Positions 50,515-60,338 of a stretch of 64,000 bases of DNA are shown in pieces (the first letter of the stretch is position 1; the number at the start of each line of letters is the position of its first letter). This DNA comes from Abyssisolibacter fermentans (GTDB taxonomy: Bacteria > Bacillota > Clostridia > Tissierellales > MCWD3): the NCBI RefSeq assembly GCF_001559865.1, contig NZ_LOHE01000037.1, positions 62,001 to 126,000 of the forward strand. The letters run 5' to 3'. The position numbers were made by a program, and so were the translations under genes. The notes under the pieces are model-generated. The model had not been told where the DNA came from. It worked only from the letters and a program-made list of their open reading frames with translations, and ran no database searches.

Positions 50515-51567
50515 TTATTTGTCTAGATCTGGTAATATTGCATATTTTATTCCCTCTTGTCTTCCAATACTTTCTAATGCATCTATTGCTTTAGACAAAG
50601 GATATTCATCAGTGATAAATAAACTTCCATCTATTTGTTTTGAAGCTAATAGCTCTAATGCCATTTGAACATGATAAGGGGTATGGTGATAAACTGCTTT
50701 AATTTGTATTTCTTCATAATGAAATTTCTGACAGTCCATTGTGAAAGTAGTACCTTTTTTTGTTCCTCCAAAGGTAAGAACTAATCCTCTAGGTCTAACC
50801 ATATTTACAGCATTTTCCCAAACTTTAGGAAAACCTGTAGCTTCTATTACTACATCTGCACCTTTTGATTCTGCGGTTAAACTTCTTACTTTATTTATAT
50901 GATCATTATCTTGGGCATTTACGGTATACATAGCACCATATTTCTTAGATTCCTCTAACCTATAATCAGATAAATCTACTGCTATAACTTTTGCTCCCTT
51001 TAATGCTGCTAGCTTCACAAACATAAGTCCTATTGGACCTGTTCCGATTACAACTACTGTCTCTCCAACATTTATTGGAGTTCTATCAATTCCATGAAGA
51101 GCACATGCTAATGGTTCAAGCAGAGCTGCTTCTTTATAATCTAAATTATCAGGTATCTTATAAAAATTATATTTAACTAGCTGTTCAGGAACTGCTACAT
51201 ATTCTGAATATGCTCCATTTAGATATTGTAAATTTTCACATAAACTATACATATTTCTTTTGCAAAAATAACAATCAAAGCATGGAACTGAATTTGCACC
51301 AACAACTCTATCTCCAATTTTAAACTTAGTCACATTATCTCCAATTTGTACAACTTCTCCTGAAAATTCATGTCCAAAAGTAGATGGCACGCTTTTAATT
51401 ATTGTTGGATGACCTCTTTTATAAGTTTTTAAATCCGTTCCACAAGTTAATGCAGCTTTTACTTTAACAAGTATTTCTCCAGTATTAATAATAGGTATAT
51501 CTGTTTCTTCAAATCTTACATCTCCTGGTGCATAAAACATTTGAGCTTTCATTTTACCTATCATCAT
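50515..51567 (-). CDS. Zinc-dependent alcohol/polyol dehydrogenase (MDR family)
   Basis: A 350-residue medium-chain dehydrogenase with the catalytic zinc region CGTDLKTYKRGHP and GHEFSGEV, the structural zinc cysteines (CFDCYFCKRNMYSLC), and the NAD(P) Rossmann motif VVIGTGPIGLMFVKLA. It is probably a polyol phosphate or sugar alcohol dehydrogenase because it follows a galactitol-type PTS and an aldolase; the substrate is inferred. It starts 18 bases after the aldolase stop. Confidence 0.9.
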   Translation of the reverse strand: MMIGKMKAQMFYAPGDVRFEETDIPIINTGEILVKVKAALTCGTDLKTYKRGHPTIIKSVPSTFGHEFSGEVVQIGDNVTKFKIGDRVVGANSVPCFDCYFCKRNMYSLCENLQYLNGAYSEYVAVPEQLVKYNFYKIPDNLDYKEAALLEPLACALHGIDRTPINVGETVVVIGTGPIGLMFVKLAALKGAKVIAVDLSDYRLEESKKYGAMYTVNAQDNDHINKVRSLTAESKGADVVIEATGFPKVWENAVNMVRPRGLVLTFGGTKKGTTFTMDCQKFHYEEIQIKAVYHHTPYHVQMALELLASKQIDGSLFITDEYPLSKAIDALESIGRQEGIKYAILPDLDK

Positions 51568-51585
51568 ATCACCTGCTTATTTTAT

Positions 51586-52230
51586 TTATTGTCCATAATT
51601 TGCTTTTGTATCAGCTTGCAAGAACTTACACATTTCTTCATCAAGAGGTTTTAATTCTCCAAGTTGTGATGCTAAATGTGTTACTTTTGCAGATTCTTCA
51701 ACAATAACAGCATTAACAAATGCCTGATCAATATTTTCTCCAACTGCGAAAACTCCATGCTTTTCCATTAATACAGCACTATCTTGTCCTAACCATTCTA
51801 TAGTAACTTCTGCTAAATCAACTGTTCCCATTGGTCTAAAAGGTGCACATTTAATTTTTCCACCTACTAATGCTGCTGCTTCAGCAGTTACACACGGCAT
51901 TTCTATACCTGCACATGCCCAAGCAGTACAATAAGTAGAATGTGTATGAACTATACCGCCAACATCTTCTCTTTTTCTATAAGCTGTGCAATGAAGAGGT
52001 GCTTCTATAGAAGGTTTTCTTGATCCATCAATTTTATTGCAGTCTACATCTAAAACAACTATATCTTCTGGTTTTAAACTTTCATAGGGCATACCACTTG
52101 GAGTTATACAAATATATCCTGTTTCTTCATCTCTCAAACTAAAGTTTCCAAAAGTTAAAGGGACTAGATTTTCTTTTTGAACCGATAAAGCAATTTCAAT
52201 AACCTTTTTTCTTTGTTCTTCTAACATCAT
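51586..52230 (-). CDS. Class II aldolase/adducin family (FucA/AraD-like)
   Basis: A 214-residue zinc aldolase or epimerase. Zinc and catalytic residues are visible: E in PSIEAPLH, the two His of HTHSTYC and the His of EKHGVFAVG. Members split L-fuculose-1-phosphate-like sugars or epimerise L-ribulose-5-phosphate. Here it would cleave the sugar phosphate produced by the PTS and dehydrogenase. The gap of 256 bases to the EIIC gene contains a MITE-like repeat and a palindrome. Confidence 0.88.
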   Translation of the reverse strand: MMLEEQRKKVIEIALSVQKENLVPLTFGNFSLRDEETGYICITPSGMPYESLKPEDIVVLDVDCNKIDGSRKPSIEAPLHCTAYRKREDVGGIVHTHSTYCTAWACAGIEMPCVTAEAAALVGGKIKCAPFRPMGTVDLAEVTIEWLGQDSAVLMEKHGVFAVGENIDQAFVNAVIVEESAKVTHLASQLGELKPLDEEMCKFLQADTKANYGQ

Positions 52231-52316
52231 AATAATGCACTCCTCTTAATATTTATTATTTTATTTATTTTAATAGAATTTTAATTTATAATGGTAATGG
52301 TATTGTTTTTTTTGAT

Positions 52317-52441
52317 GGGACTGTCTCACAATGGTAAATTACTGCGTTATTGAAATGTTACACGACTAATCACGTACCCTTAATACGCTCATATCCGTGT
52401 GAAATTCAAAGCCTTGTACTTTAACCATTCTGAAACAGCCC
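52317..52441. mobile_element. MITE-like element with GGGACTGTCTCA-type ends
   Basis: A 125-bp element whose ends, GGGACTGTCTCACAATGG and CCATTCTGAAACAGCCC, are imperfect inverted repeats (about 17 of 22 positions). Termini beginning GGGACTGTCTCA are known from Firmicute insertion sequences, so this is probably a non-autonomous derivative. It lies inside the PTS operon, between the EIIC and aldolase genes, with no coding capacity. Confidence 0.65.
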
Positions 52442-52442
52442 T

Positions 52443-52466
52443 GGAAGTGTCTTATAAGACACTTCC
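52443..52466. repeat. 24-bp perfect palindrome after the EIIC gene
   Basis: GGAAGTGTCTTA and its complement stand 20 bases after the EIIC stop (minus strand). No T-run follows on that strand, so partial termination or mRNA end protection is more likely than full termination. Confidence 0.5.
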
Positions 52467-52485
52467 TTCTTCTTTTTAGGTAGAA

Positions 52486-53757
52486 TTATATACCTGTAAA
52501 AAATTGAACAATTTTATAAATAAGATATGGTACCAAATGAGCGCCTCCATCAATAGATGAAATAGTAGTTGCTCCTTCTGGGAAATTGAATTTTGCCGCA
52601 TGTCCCATTATCGTTGATACTTCTGCTATATCAGTTGCTATATAAAGTATAGCTATCATAAAAATAGTACCTGTAATGATTCCTCTAAATACATTACCTT
52701 TTGAAGGTAAAACTGCCCAAATCATAAAAATCGGCATAATTGCAAGATCAGTAAATGGAAGCAATCTATTACCAGGTAATATTGCTGCTAGTAAAAGAGT
52801 TATAGGTATCATAACAAGTCCTGTTGCTAATACAGCAGGATGGCCTACTGCCAAAGCTGCGTCAAGTCCAACATATACTTCTTTTCCTGGGAATTTTTTC
52901 TGCAAGAATTCTCTTGCACTTTCTGATAAAGGTAGTAAACCTTCCATTAATATTCTAACCATTCTTGGCATGATGAACATAACAGCTGACATGCTAATGC
53001 CAAGTTGAATAATGCCTTGTGCACCGTATCCAGCAAGCGCTCCAATACCTGCACCAAGGATAATACCCATTAACATAGGTTCTCCAAATAATCCAAATTT
53101 CTTTTGAATAGCATCTGTATCTAATTGTATTTTATTTATTCCTGGTATTTTATCTAATATTTTATTAATGATAATTCCTAATGGAGCCCAAGATACAGTT
53201 TCTGTATGAGGTAATGACACGCCTGGTAATCCAAAGAAATCTTGTACTAATGGTGCGGATAAATCTGCAAACTTTAATATAATAATAAATGACAATCCAG
53301 CAGCAGCTAATCCTAATGCAACGCTACCTGTTAAATACTGTACTAAAGCTCCAGCAAAGATAAAATGCCAATAATTCCATAAATCTACATCCATAGTTTT
53401 AGTCCAGTTCATAGCAAGCATAATAAAGTTAATAGCGATACATATACCAAATACGGCTGGAACTATTGAAGTACCAAAACTTATTGATGCTGATATTGGC
53501 CAACCAACATCCATTACATCAAGTGTTAAACCCCATCTCTCAACCATAGCAGCAGTAGCTGGTCCTAAGTTGCTTACTAGTAAGCCCATTACAAGATTGA
53601 TACCTGCAAAACCAATTCCAATAGTTAAACCTGCTCTAAATGCTTTTGAAAACTTTTGTCTAAATAGTAAACCTAAAATTGTTACAATGATTGGCATCAT
53701 TACCGTTGGTCCAAGATCAAGAATAAATTGAATAAATTGCATTTCCATTCCTCCCAA
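52486..53757 (-). CDS. PTS galactitol-family EIIC component
   Basis: A 423-residue polytopic protein of the EIIC-GAT family (PF03611): the opening FILDLGPTVMMPIIVTILGLLF and GLPGVSLPHTETVSW are diagnostic. It is the membrane channel for the sugar or polyol. It lies next to EIIB and EIIA genes of the same family. Confidence 0.92.
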   Translation of the reverse strand: MGGMEMQFIQFILDLGPTVMMPIIVTILGLLFRQKFSKAFRAGLTIGIGFAGINLVMGLLVSNLGPATAAMVERWGLTLDVMDVGWPISASISFGTSIVPAVFGICIAINFIMLAMNWTKTMDVDLWNYWHFIFAGALVQYLTGSVALGLAAAGLSFIIILKFADLSAPLVQDFFGLPGVSLPHTETVSWAPLGIIINKILDKIPGINKIQLDTDAIQKKFGLFGEPMLMGIILGAGIGALAGYGAQGIIQLGISMSAVMFIMPRMVRILMEGLLPLSESAREFLQKKFPGKEVYVGLDAALAVGHPAVLATGLVMIPITLLLAAILPGNRLLPFTDLAIMPIFMIWAVLPSKGNVFRGIITGTIFMIAILYIATDIAEVSTIMGHAAKFNFPEGATTISSIDGGAHLVPYLIYKIVQFFTGI

Positions 53758-53782
53758 CTATTATTTTGTGTTATTAGTTCAA

Positions 53783-54085
53783 TTATTTATCTAAGCTTTT
53801 AAGATGTTCTGCAATAGCATCAGCGAGGTTATCTCCACCTATACCTGTTAAAAATGGTATAGCTAAGAATTTTTTAACTCCACCTGCTGCACTATCACTT
53901 ACTGGTGTTGTGTGAACGATTACATGAGGCATGAAAACTGGAACTTTCGTTGCTACTTCAGTAACTCTACATTCAATAACCTCAACATCTAAGCCTCTTG
54001 CTTTAAGCAATTTCTTGCAGTTTTCAGCTGCAACTGTTGAAGTCGCGATACCTGTACCACAAACTGATAAAATTCTAAATTTCAT
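53783..54085 (-). CDS. PTS galactitol-family EIIB component
   Basis: A 100-residue EIIB protein with the phosphorylated cysteine C9 in LSVCGTGIATSTVA. It passes phosphate from EIIA to the sugar entering through EIIC. The gene precedes EIIC by 25 bases in a tight operon. Confidence 0.93.
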   Translation of the reverse strand: MKFRILSVCGTGIATSTVAAENCKKLLKARGLDVEVIECRVTEVATKVPVFMPHVIVHTTPVSDSAAGGVKKFLAIPFLTGIGGDNLADAIAEHLKSLDK

Positions 54086-54216
54086 AATTATTACTCCCTT
54101 CTATTTTTGGTTTATTGCTTCAGCACTCCTTTCCATTAATAAATTTTATATTTTAATAAAACAAATCATAATTATAACTCCTTTCTTTTTTTATTTTTAT
54201 TTTAATAAAATATAAG

Positions 54217-54690
54217 TTAATTTATATTAATTCTATTTTCAAGCAATGTAAGCAATGTGTTTTCATTTTCAACTGATGCAATTTCATCTAATAAATCATC
54301 ATTTTGTATTATACTCATTATATTTTTTAATAATTCAAGTTGAGCATTTCCATCCTTCATAGCAAGTAAGAAAACTATTTTTACATCTATGATATCTTCT
54401 TCACTACCTCCCATAATTCTGAATTTTACTGGTTCTTTTAATGTAGCAGCTGCAATCATTGGCTTATTAACATGCTCCACATCAGTATGAGGAATAGCTA
54501 CACCGATTTTTCCTGTGGGTAATCCTGTTGGAAAAAGTTCCTCTCTTTTTATAATTCCATCTAAATAACTTTCTTTTACGTATCCTGCATTTTTTAGCAA
54601 GTTTGCCATCTGAGTAAATACCTCTTCTTTTGTTTTTACTTCAAGCTGAGTTTTTACTACTTCGCTGTCAAGTTTAAAACCGTTAGTCAT
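54217..54690 (-). CDS. PTS fructose/mannitol-type EIIA component
   Basis: A 157-residue PTS_EIIA_2 domain with active-site H68 in KIGVAIPHTDVEHV. Its ATG at 54690 overlaps the end of the activator gene by 8 bases, so regulator and transporter are translated together. A 131-base gap separates it from EIIB. Confidence 0.92.
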   Translation of the reverse strand: MTNGFKLDSEVVKTQLEVKTKEEVFTQMANLLKNAGYVKESYLDGIIKREELFPTGLPTGKIGVAIPHTDVEHVNKPMIAAATLKEPVKFRIMGGSEEDIIDVKIVFLLAMKDGNAQLELLKNIMSIIQNDDLLDEIASVENENTLLTLLENRININ

Positions 54691-57622
54691 CTGTAATTAC
54701 CTCCTTTAGTTGTTTTGCACTTTTAGATGCTTTGATTTTTTTTATAATGTTTTCGTCGTTTAGTATTTTATATAGTTTTTTAAATTTATCTTTACTGTAG
54801 GTATTTAACGCTAACATAAAAATCAAATCTACTTTGAAACCTTCACACCATTCAATCGGTTTGTTTAGTGTTACTATTCCTATACACTGCTTTATTACAT
54901 AATCAGTATTTCCATGGGGAATAGCTATATTACCATTGATAACTGTAGGTGCCAGAATCTCTCTTTGGTGTATGGAAACTAAAAATTTATCTGTAACATA
55001 ACCCTTTTTCTCCATTATTTCAGTTATTTGAGCCAAAACTTCTTTTTTAGTTTTTATATCAGGGTTAATCATTATTAAGTCTTCTCTTATTAATTCCTTC
55101 AATGAAGTTTTCTTTGAAGAATCTACGTAAGAAATTTTAATTTTATTTTTACTTTCGATTATTTTCTTTAATTTTAATGCTCCATTTTCCTTAATAAGTT
55201 TACGCATTGATATATAAGGAACTTCAGGTATTTTAGGATTTATTGTACCTACAATAGCTAATACATTTTTTCTTTTCATAATATCTCTAATTACAGTTAT
55301 AAAATCATCATTTGTTAATATACCAATATTGATAAGTTCAACGTTACCATTAATCTCAGGGAAATACTTCAATATCAGGTCAGATGCAACCTTAGCAGCT
55401 CCTTCTCCTGTCAAGCATAAACTAATTATGACATCATCTTGGTTTTTGCTGTATTCATTATATTTGAGTTGTATATGGCCAAACTTATCCATTTCAATTG
55501 AATCTGCTAATTCATTTAAATCAGCATCAGGTAAAACAGCTTTCCTTGAGGCTTCAATAACCATTAAAGTATCAACTCTGGGTATAGTTCTAATTGGTAT
55601 GTTTGTTTTTTCTGAAATTAGATTTGCGAAACTAACCAATGAACCCATGTCCACTAAGAATAATACTCCTTTTCCTCTATCAACTTGTTTTACAGCTTCT
55701 TCAGCTCTGAGTAATGCTTTTTTAGGTGATTCATCTAAAGACATTTCTATAGCTTTTGCATGTTCTTCACCTAGAAGTCTATTTGCAACATTAACCATAC
55801 CTTCTGCTACGTGTCCATGAGTTAAAATGACAACTCCAACATGGTTTTCTTCTAAATAATTGTCCTTTGAATAAGCTTTAAGGTACATGGCTAAAAAAGC
55901 TACTTCGTCTTTTGGAAAATTCACCTTTAAATGAAAGCCTGCTAACTCAGCCATATTATCTGCAATGGCATACTCTTTTGGATATTTATCCTTGATTCTT
56001 TTAAGCTGTGGATTAACAATTTGTTTATTTTGAAGTATTCTCTCATAAGCTGCTGATAAGTGAGTTGCTAAACAGTAGAATAAGCTGTCATCAATATTGT
56101 TAAGCTCTTTTTTTGCTTTATTTAGCATTATATCTACAGCACTAATTATTTTTTCGCCAACTATCTTTTGTAAGTCTTGTCTTATTAGATTTCTTTTGTT
56201 ATACCGTATTTGTTTAACTAATTGTTGTACTTTAGTTTCCAATTCATCTCCAATAATCCTGTTGATTATTTGAATATCAATTCCTTGGTTTTCGTATTTT
56301 TGGTATTTATATTCAATCTCCTTATAAATATCTTCTGGTAACATATAAGCTGTATCTTTTATAGTATTTATTTTTTGTGTAGAAGAAGGATATATCTCTA
56401 AGTTACCATCAACAATACTAGATATTGAGTCTCTTTTTTCATTGATATTTAATAATCCTCTAGCAACATGACTTGGTAAATCTGGTATATCAATTTCTAT
56501 AGCTTCATTCTTTTGAGCTATATATTTCAGAAATCCTCTTGCACATGCTACTTGAATATCAGATCTAAGTTGACCTACATTACCTCTTGCATCATATAAT
56601 AGAAGTGCCACTAATACTTCATTTGAAACCACTATTCTGGTATTAATTCTTGTAGCTTCTCCCTTAAAGAATTTTTCTATTATCTTATATCTTTCTTGCA
56701 AAGGTCGTTTATCTAAAGATGGTAATTTTATTGTCATAGGAATTCTTCTTCTAAATGTACCTAATAATGATGATTCTATATCTTCTGTTGTAGCTCCAAT
56801 AATCATAATTTTTACTTCTCTCAATGAAGCAGTTTCTCCCAACCTTCTAAACTTACCTTTATCAATAAGATAAAATAAAATTTCCTGACCTTCAGGAGGA
56901 AGCCTATGAATTTCATCTAAAAACAATATTCCTCCATCTGCTTTTTCAACAATACCTTCCTTTTCGCTTTCTGCACCAGTATATGCACCCTTCATATATC
57001 CAAATAATTGAGCTAATAAAAGCTGAGGGTTTTCCGCATAATCAGCACAGTTAAAAACTATAAATGGGGCATCTTTATCTTTTGCAGATGATTCAATAGC
57101 AAAATTGTACATACATTCCGCAAGTTCACTTTTACCAACTCCTGTAGGTCCACATATTAAAGTATGTAAACCATTAGGAGGATATAAAACTGCAGCTTTT
57201 GCTAATTCTACTTTAGGTTTTAAGCTTCCATAAGCTCCTACTAATTCAGCAAAAGATGTTTGCTGGACTTCATTTTGTTTATTGGTTTTTTTTAGATTCT
57301 TTTGAACAATACATTCATCATTAACTGAAAATTTTGACAATTTTAATAGTTGTGAAACTGCTCTTCTAGAAATTTTGAATTTTTCATCATTTAGTTGATT
57401 AGTTAGAACTCTTTCAGAAATATTAGGGTTATTAGCTACTATCCTTTTAATATACTTTAACAAGAGTTCTTTTCTTCTTTCTCTTGAATCTTGAATATTT
57501 AATTCGTGTCTTAGTTTGACAACTTCACTTCTATTAATATTTAGTTTTTGAGCTATTTCATTATCTGTTAAAGGATTTTTTTTGTCTTCAGTTTCAATTA
57601 TTTTTAAGATTTTATCTTTCAT
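54683..57622 (-). CDS. LevR-type sigma-54 activator with PTS regulatory domains
   Basis: About 979 residues. N-terminal HTH (about 1-60); AAA+ domain (about 110-345) with Walker A CGPTGVGKSE and the sigma-54 loop GAYTGA; then PRD and EIIA-Man-like (VGVVILTHGHVAEGM), EIIB-Gat-like (SLCLTGEGAAKVASDL) and a C-terminal EIIA_2 domain with IPHGN. Phosphorylation by the PTS sets its activity. I place the start at the ATG at 57622 with AAGGTGGG; the longer frame to 57661 runs into the -24/-12 promoter. It is the first gene of the operon it is expected to activate. Confidence 0.92.
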   Translation of the reverse strand: MKDKILKIIETEDKKNPLTDNEIAQKLNINRSEVVKLRHELNIQDSRERRKELLLKYIKRIVANNPNISERVLTNQLNDEKFKISRRAVSQLLKLSKFSVNDECIVQKNLKKTNKQNEVQQTSFAELVGAYGSLKPKVELAKAAVLYPPNGLHTLICGPTGVGKSELAECMYNFAIESSAKDKDAPFIVFNCADYAENPQLLLAQLFGYMKGAYTGAESEKEGIVEKADGGILFLDEIHRLPPEGQEILFYLIDKGKFRRLGETASLREVKIMIIGATTEDIESSLLGTFRRRIPMTIKLPSLDKRPLQERYKIIEKFFKGEATRINTRIVVSNEVLVALLLYDARGNVGQLRSDIQVACARGFLKYIAQKNEAIEIDIPDLPSHVARGLLNINEKRDSISSIVDGNLEIYPSSTQKINTIKDTAYMLPEDIYKEIEYKYQKYENQGIDIQIINRIIGDELETKVQQLVKQIRYNKRNLIRQDLQKIVGEKIISAVDIMLNKAKKELNNIDDSLFYCLATHLSAAYERILQNKQIVNPQLKRIKDKYPKEYAIADNMAELAGFHLKVNFPKDEVAFLAMYLKAYSKDNYLEENHVGVVILTHGHVAEGMVNVANRLLGEEHAKAIEMSLDESPKKALLRAEEAVKQVDRGKGVLFLVDMGSLVSFANLISEKTNIPIRTIPRVDTLMVIEASRKAVLPDADLNELADSIEMDKFGHIQLKYNEYSKNQDDVIISLCLTGEGAAKVASDLILKYFPEINGNVELINIGILTNDDFITVIRDIMKRKNVLAIVGTINPKIPEVPYISMRKLIKENGALKLKKIIESKNKIKISYVDSSKKTSLKELIREDLIMINPDIKTKKEVLAQITEIMEKKGYVTDKFLVSIHQREILAPTVINGNIAIPHGNTDYVIKQCIGIVTLNKPIEWCEGFKVDLIFMLALNTYSKDKFKKLYKILNDENIIKKIKASKSAKQLKEVITDD

Positions 57623-57645
57623 TTTTTCACCCACCTTAATTATTT

Positions 57646-57662
57646 GCAAGTTCAGTGCCAAT
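57646..57662 (-). promoter_or_regulatory. Sigma-54 promoter of the PTS operon
   Basis: On the minus strand TTGGCACTGAACTTGCA matches the consensus, with GG and GC ten bases apart. The predicted start near 57634 leaves a 12-base leader before the ATG, barely covering the GTGGG ribosome site. This supports autoactivation by the LevR-like regulator. Confidence 0.85.
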
Positions 57663-58023
57663 TTTTTGGTTCGAATTGTGAAACCTTGTCATCTAGCCAT
57701 TATTTTTGAATATTCAATAATCTACTTTGAAATATAATAACATATTGATCCAGTTCTAAAACTGTTATCAACATTTTGCACCACAAAAAAAATTCTATAC
57801 CTAAAATTGTTTTATTTTATTCAAAAGCAAAATCACAAAAAAAATATTTCTTTGCTAAGGAAATTTGAAAAAAGATATTTCAAAGAGGAGGTATAGATAA
57901 ACTATAATTAAAGCAAGTGCTCCTACTTCTTTTGATTAATAATATATGCTATACTAATATTATTGAAATACAAATAATAGATGTAAAGCTAAAATATAGG
58001 ATTATTTATAGGGAGATGATTTT
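57663..58023. other. Intergenic interval, nothing recognised
   Basis: AT-rich stretch between the divergent PTS operon and the small gene at 58024. A binding site for the LevR-like activator is expected here, but I could not single one out. Confidence 0.4.
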
Positions 58024-58317
58024 ATGAGCTTAACTCGAAGAAAGATAAAAATACAAAGGAAATATGTATATGCATTTATTAACAATGAAGCTTTAAATGA
58101 AAAAACAGCAGTTTTAATAAAAGATATTGGTATTGCTGAAGATAAAATGTTTGAAAATTTATTAAATAGAGGTATTATACTTGAAGCTAAAGATAACAAA
58201 TACTATTTAGACTATAATGCTGCTTTAGAAAATAAGAAAGATAAAAAGACTAGAGTAATAGATACTGTTCTTGTATTCGGGTTATTAGCAATAGCTTTGT
58301 ACTATTTTTTTAGATAG
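58024..58317 (+). CDS. Small C-terminally anchored membrane protein, unknown
   Basis: A 97-residue protein with a basic N-terminus, a helical winged-helix-like middle (VLIKDIGIAEDKMFENLLNR) and one C-terminal membrane helix (about 80-96). The ATG follows GGGAGATG. Not recognised. Confidence 0.55.
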   Translation: MSLTRRKIKIQRKYVYAFINNEALNEKTAVLIKDIGIAEDKMFENLLNRGIILEAKDNKYYLDYNAALENKKDKKTRVIDTVLVFGLLAIALYYFFR

Positions 58318-58484
58318 AAGATTAATTTAGTGTAAAAAAATGAACAGGGGACTTTAATTTAAGTTCTCTGCTCATAATTAGTTTACTATTTATTTTAGAT
58401 AAGATATTTAATTTTAAAAGAGAAAGCCCTCATCCTATAAGTTTAGGTAGAGTTCATAAAATTTCGTGATATTTAAAAGAATGA

Positions 58485-60338
58485 TTATATGCAATATTCA
58501 TCGCTAGTATTTTTTTTAATGTTATTTTCAAAAGGAGTTGCTTGAATATTATATAATTTAGAATAATATCCATTTATTTCGATAAGTTCTTCGTGTGTTC
58601 CCTGTTCTATTAATTTTCCTTTATTAAACACTAGAATTTTATTTGCAAATCTTACTGTAGAAAATCTATGAGATGTAAATATACCTATTTTATTTTCACA
58701 TAATTCAAAGAATTTATCAAAGATGTCTTTTTCAGATAGAGGGTCTAGAGCTGAACTTGGTTCGTCAAGGATATAGACATCTGAATTTCTGATGAAAGCT
58801 CTTGATAGAGCAATCTTTTGCCATTGACCTCCAGAAAGTTGAGTTCCTTCATCAAACCATACACCTAATTGGCTGTCTATTGATTTAGGTAGCTTTGTAA
58901 TAAATTCATCTATTCCAGAACGTTTAGCAGAATTCAATATTTCTTTATCATTATCTAATGACTTTAGATCTCCAAAACCAATATTTTCTCTAGCAGTCAT
59001 CTCGTATTTAACAAAATCCTGTAATACTATAGACATCTTACTTCTAATATAATTTAAATTAAATTTTTTAATAGATATTCCGTTTATTAATATTTCTCCT
59101 TCATATGAGTCATACAATCTACTTAATAGCTTTATAAAAGTAGTTTTACCTGAACCATTTTCACCGACTATCGCTATTTTTTCTCCAGCAAATAATTTAA
59201 AGTTCAAATTTCTCAAAACATACACATCTTTACTAGGATATTTAAAAGAAACATTTCTAAATTCTATTTCTTTTACTTCATCTAATAATTCATTTGAAGA
59301 TAATTTGTTAGTATCTTTTATTGGTAAATCAAAAAAGTCAAATAATTGTTTTATGTATAGATTGCTTTGATACATACGGAACATAGTATTTAAAACTGAT
59401 TGAGAGTTAGTTTGTACTAATTTTGTGCTACTTAAAAATGCATATAAATCACCTATAAAAAGTTTACCTATGAAAGTACTATAAATTATAAGCCCAATAA
59501 TTAAACTTACAGCAAGTTCATTGATTAAATTAAAAATAAGAGTTAATGAAAATCGTTTTTTTGCTAGTCTTTTATCTTCTTTATAAAAATTCTTAAAAAA
59601 GATTTTATATTTTTTAACAAGGTACTCTCCTAAGTTATATAGTTTTATTTCTTTAATAGTTGTATCTCTAGTGAGTAAATATTCTAAATACCAAGATTTC
59701 CTGTGTTTTGGTGCTCTCTTCCAATGCATTAAAAACTCTCTTTGACCTTGCTTTAATAAACTGATAGTAGAAAATGAAGGAACTATTATAAGAATAAGTG
59801 CTGCCCACCATTTCCATATAAATATAAGTGTTGCAGATGAAATAAGAGTTATAATACCACTTATTATTGTTAATATTGATGTAAATGCTGAAAAAGGTCT
59901 ATATCCTGCTTCATTTTGAGCCCGTTGTAATTTATCATAAACTTCAGGATTTTCAAAATCAGCTAGTGACAATTTTTTTGCTTTGTCAATAATTTTACTT
60001 TTAATATCATAAGTCATTATATTTTGAAATAATCCTTCAAAATAGTTTTTTGCCAAAGAAATCAAATTCGTTAAGACAGAAATGATAATCAAAAAAATAA
60101 AAGCATCAATTACTTCATTTTGATTGTTACCATTTTTTTGAACAACATTTATTAAATTTCTAGTTGCATCAATATTAATTACAGGCATTATACCAATTAA
60201 TATACTGAGTAGTAATATTATTATAAGATATTTATAATTACACTTCCAAAGAAGTTTTAAAATTCTGGGCCAGTATTTAAATGAACTAAATATTTTTTTT
60301 ATATTTAAATCTTCAGTAGTAAAATCTGGTTTTGTCAT
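58485..60338 (-). CDS. ABC exporter, fused membrane and ATPase domains
   Basis: A 617-residue half-exporter: six membrane helices (about 35-325) and an ATPase domain (about 365-600). Walker A is GENGSGKTT (392-400), the signature is LSGGQWQ and Walker B is VYILDEPSS. The phrase SLADFENPEVYDKLQRAQ in the first cytoplasmic loop resembles peptide/lantibiotic-type exporters, but no precursor peptide or modifying enzyme lies nearby. GGAGG precedes the ATG. It is a single-gene unit. Confidence 0.9.
   Translation of the reverse strand: MTKPDFTTEDLNIKKIFSSFKYWPRILKLLWKCNYKYLIIILLLSILIGIMPVINIDATRNLINVVQKNGNNQNEVIDAFIFLIIISVLTNLISLAKNYFEGLFQNIMTYDIKSKIIDKAKKLSLADFENPEVYDKLQRAQNEAGYRPFSAFTSILTIISGIITLISSATLIFIWKWWAALILIIVPSFSTISLLKQGQREFLMHWKRAPKHRKSWYLEYLLTRDTTIKEIKLYNLGEYLVKKYKIFFKNFYKEDKRLAKKRFSLTLIFNLINELAVSLIIGLIIYSTFIGKLFIGDLYAFLSSTKLVQTNSQSVLNTMFRMYQSNLYIKQLFDFFDLPIKDTNKLSSNELLDEVKEIEFRNVSFKYPSKDVYVLRNLNFKLFAGEKIAIVGENGSGKTTFIKLLSRLYDSYEGEILINGISIKKFNLNYIRSKMSIVLQDFVKYEMTARENIGFGDLKSLDNDKEILNSAKRSGIDEFITKLPKSIDSQLGVWFDEGTQLSGGQWQKIALSRAFIRNSDVYILDEPSSALDPLSEKDIFDKFFELCENKIGIFTSHRFSTVRFANKILVFNKGKLIEQGTHEELIEINGYYSKLYNIQATPFENNIKKNTSDEYCI

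Noticed and set aside
58485-60338. The ABC exporter as part of a lantibiotic or bacteriocin locus
   Set aside because: No precursor peptide, modification enzyme or immunity gene was found beside it, despite the similarity of the cytoplasmic loop to peptide exporters.
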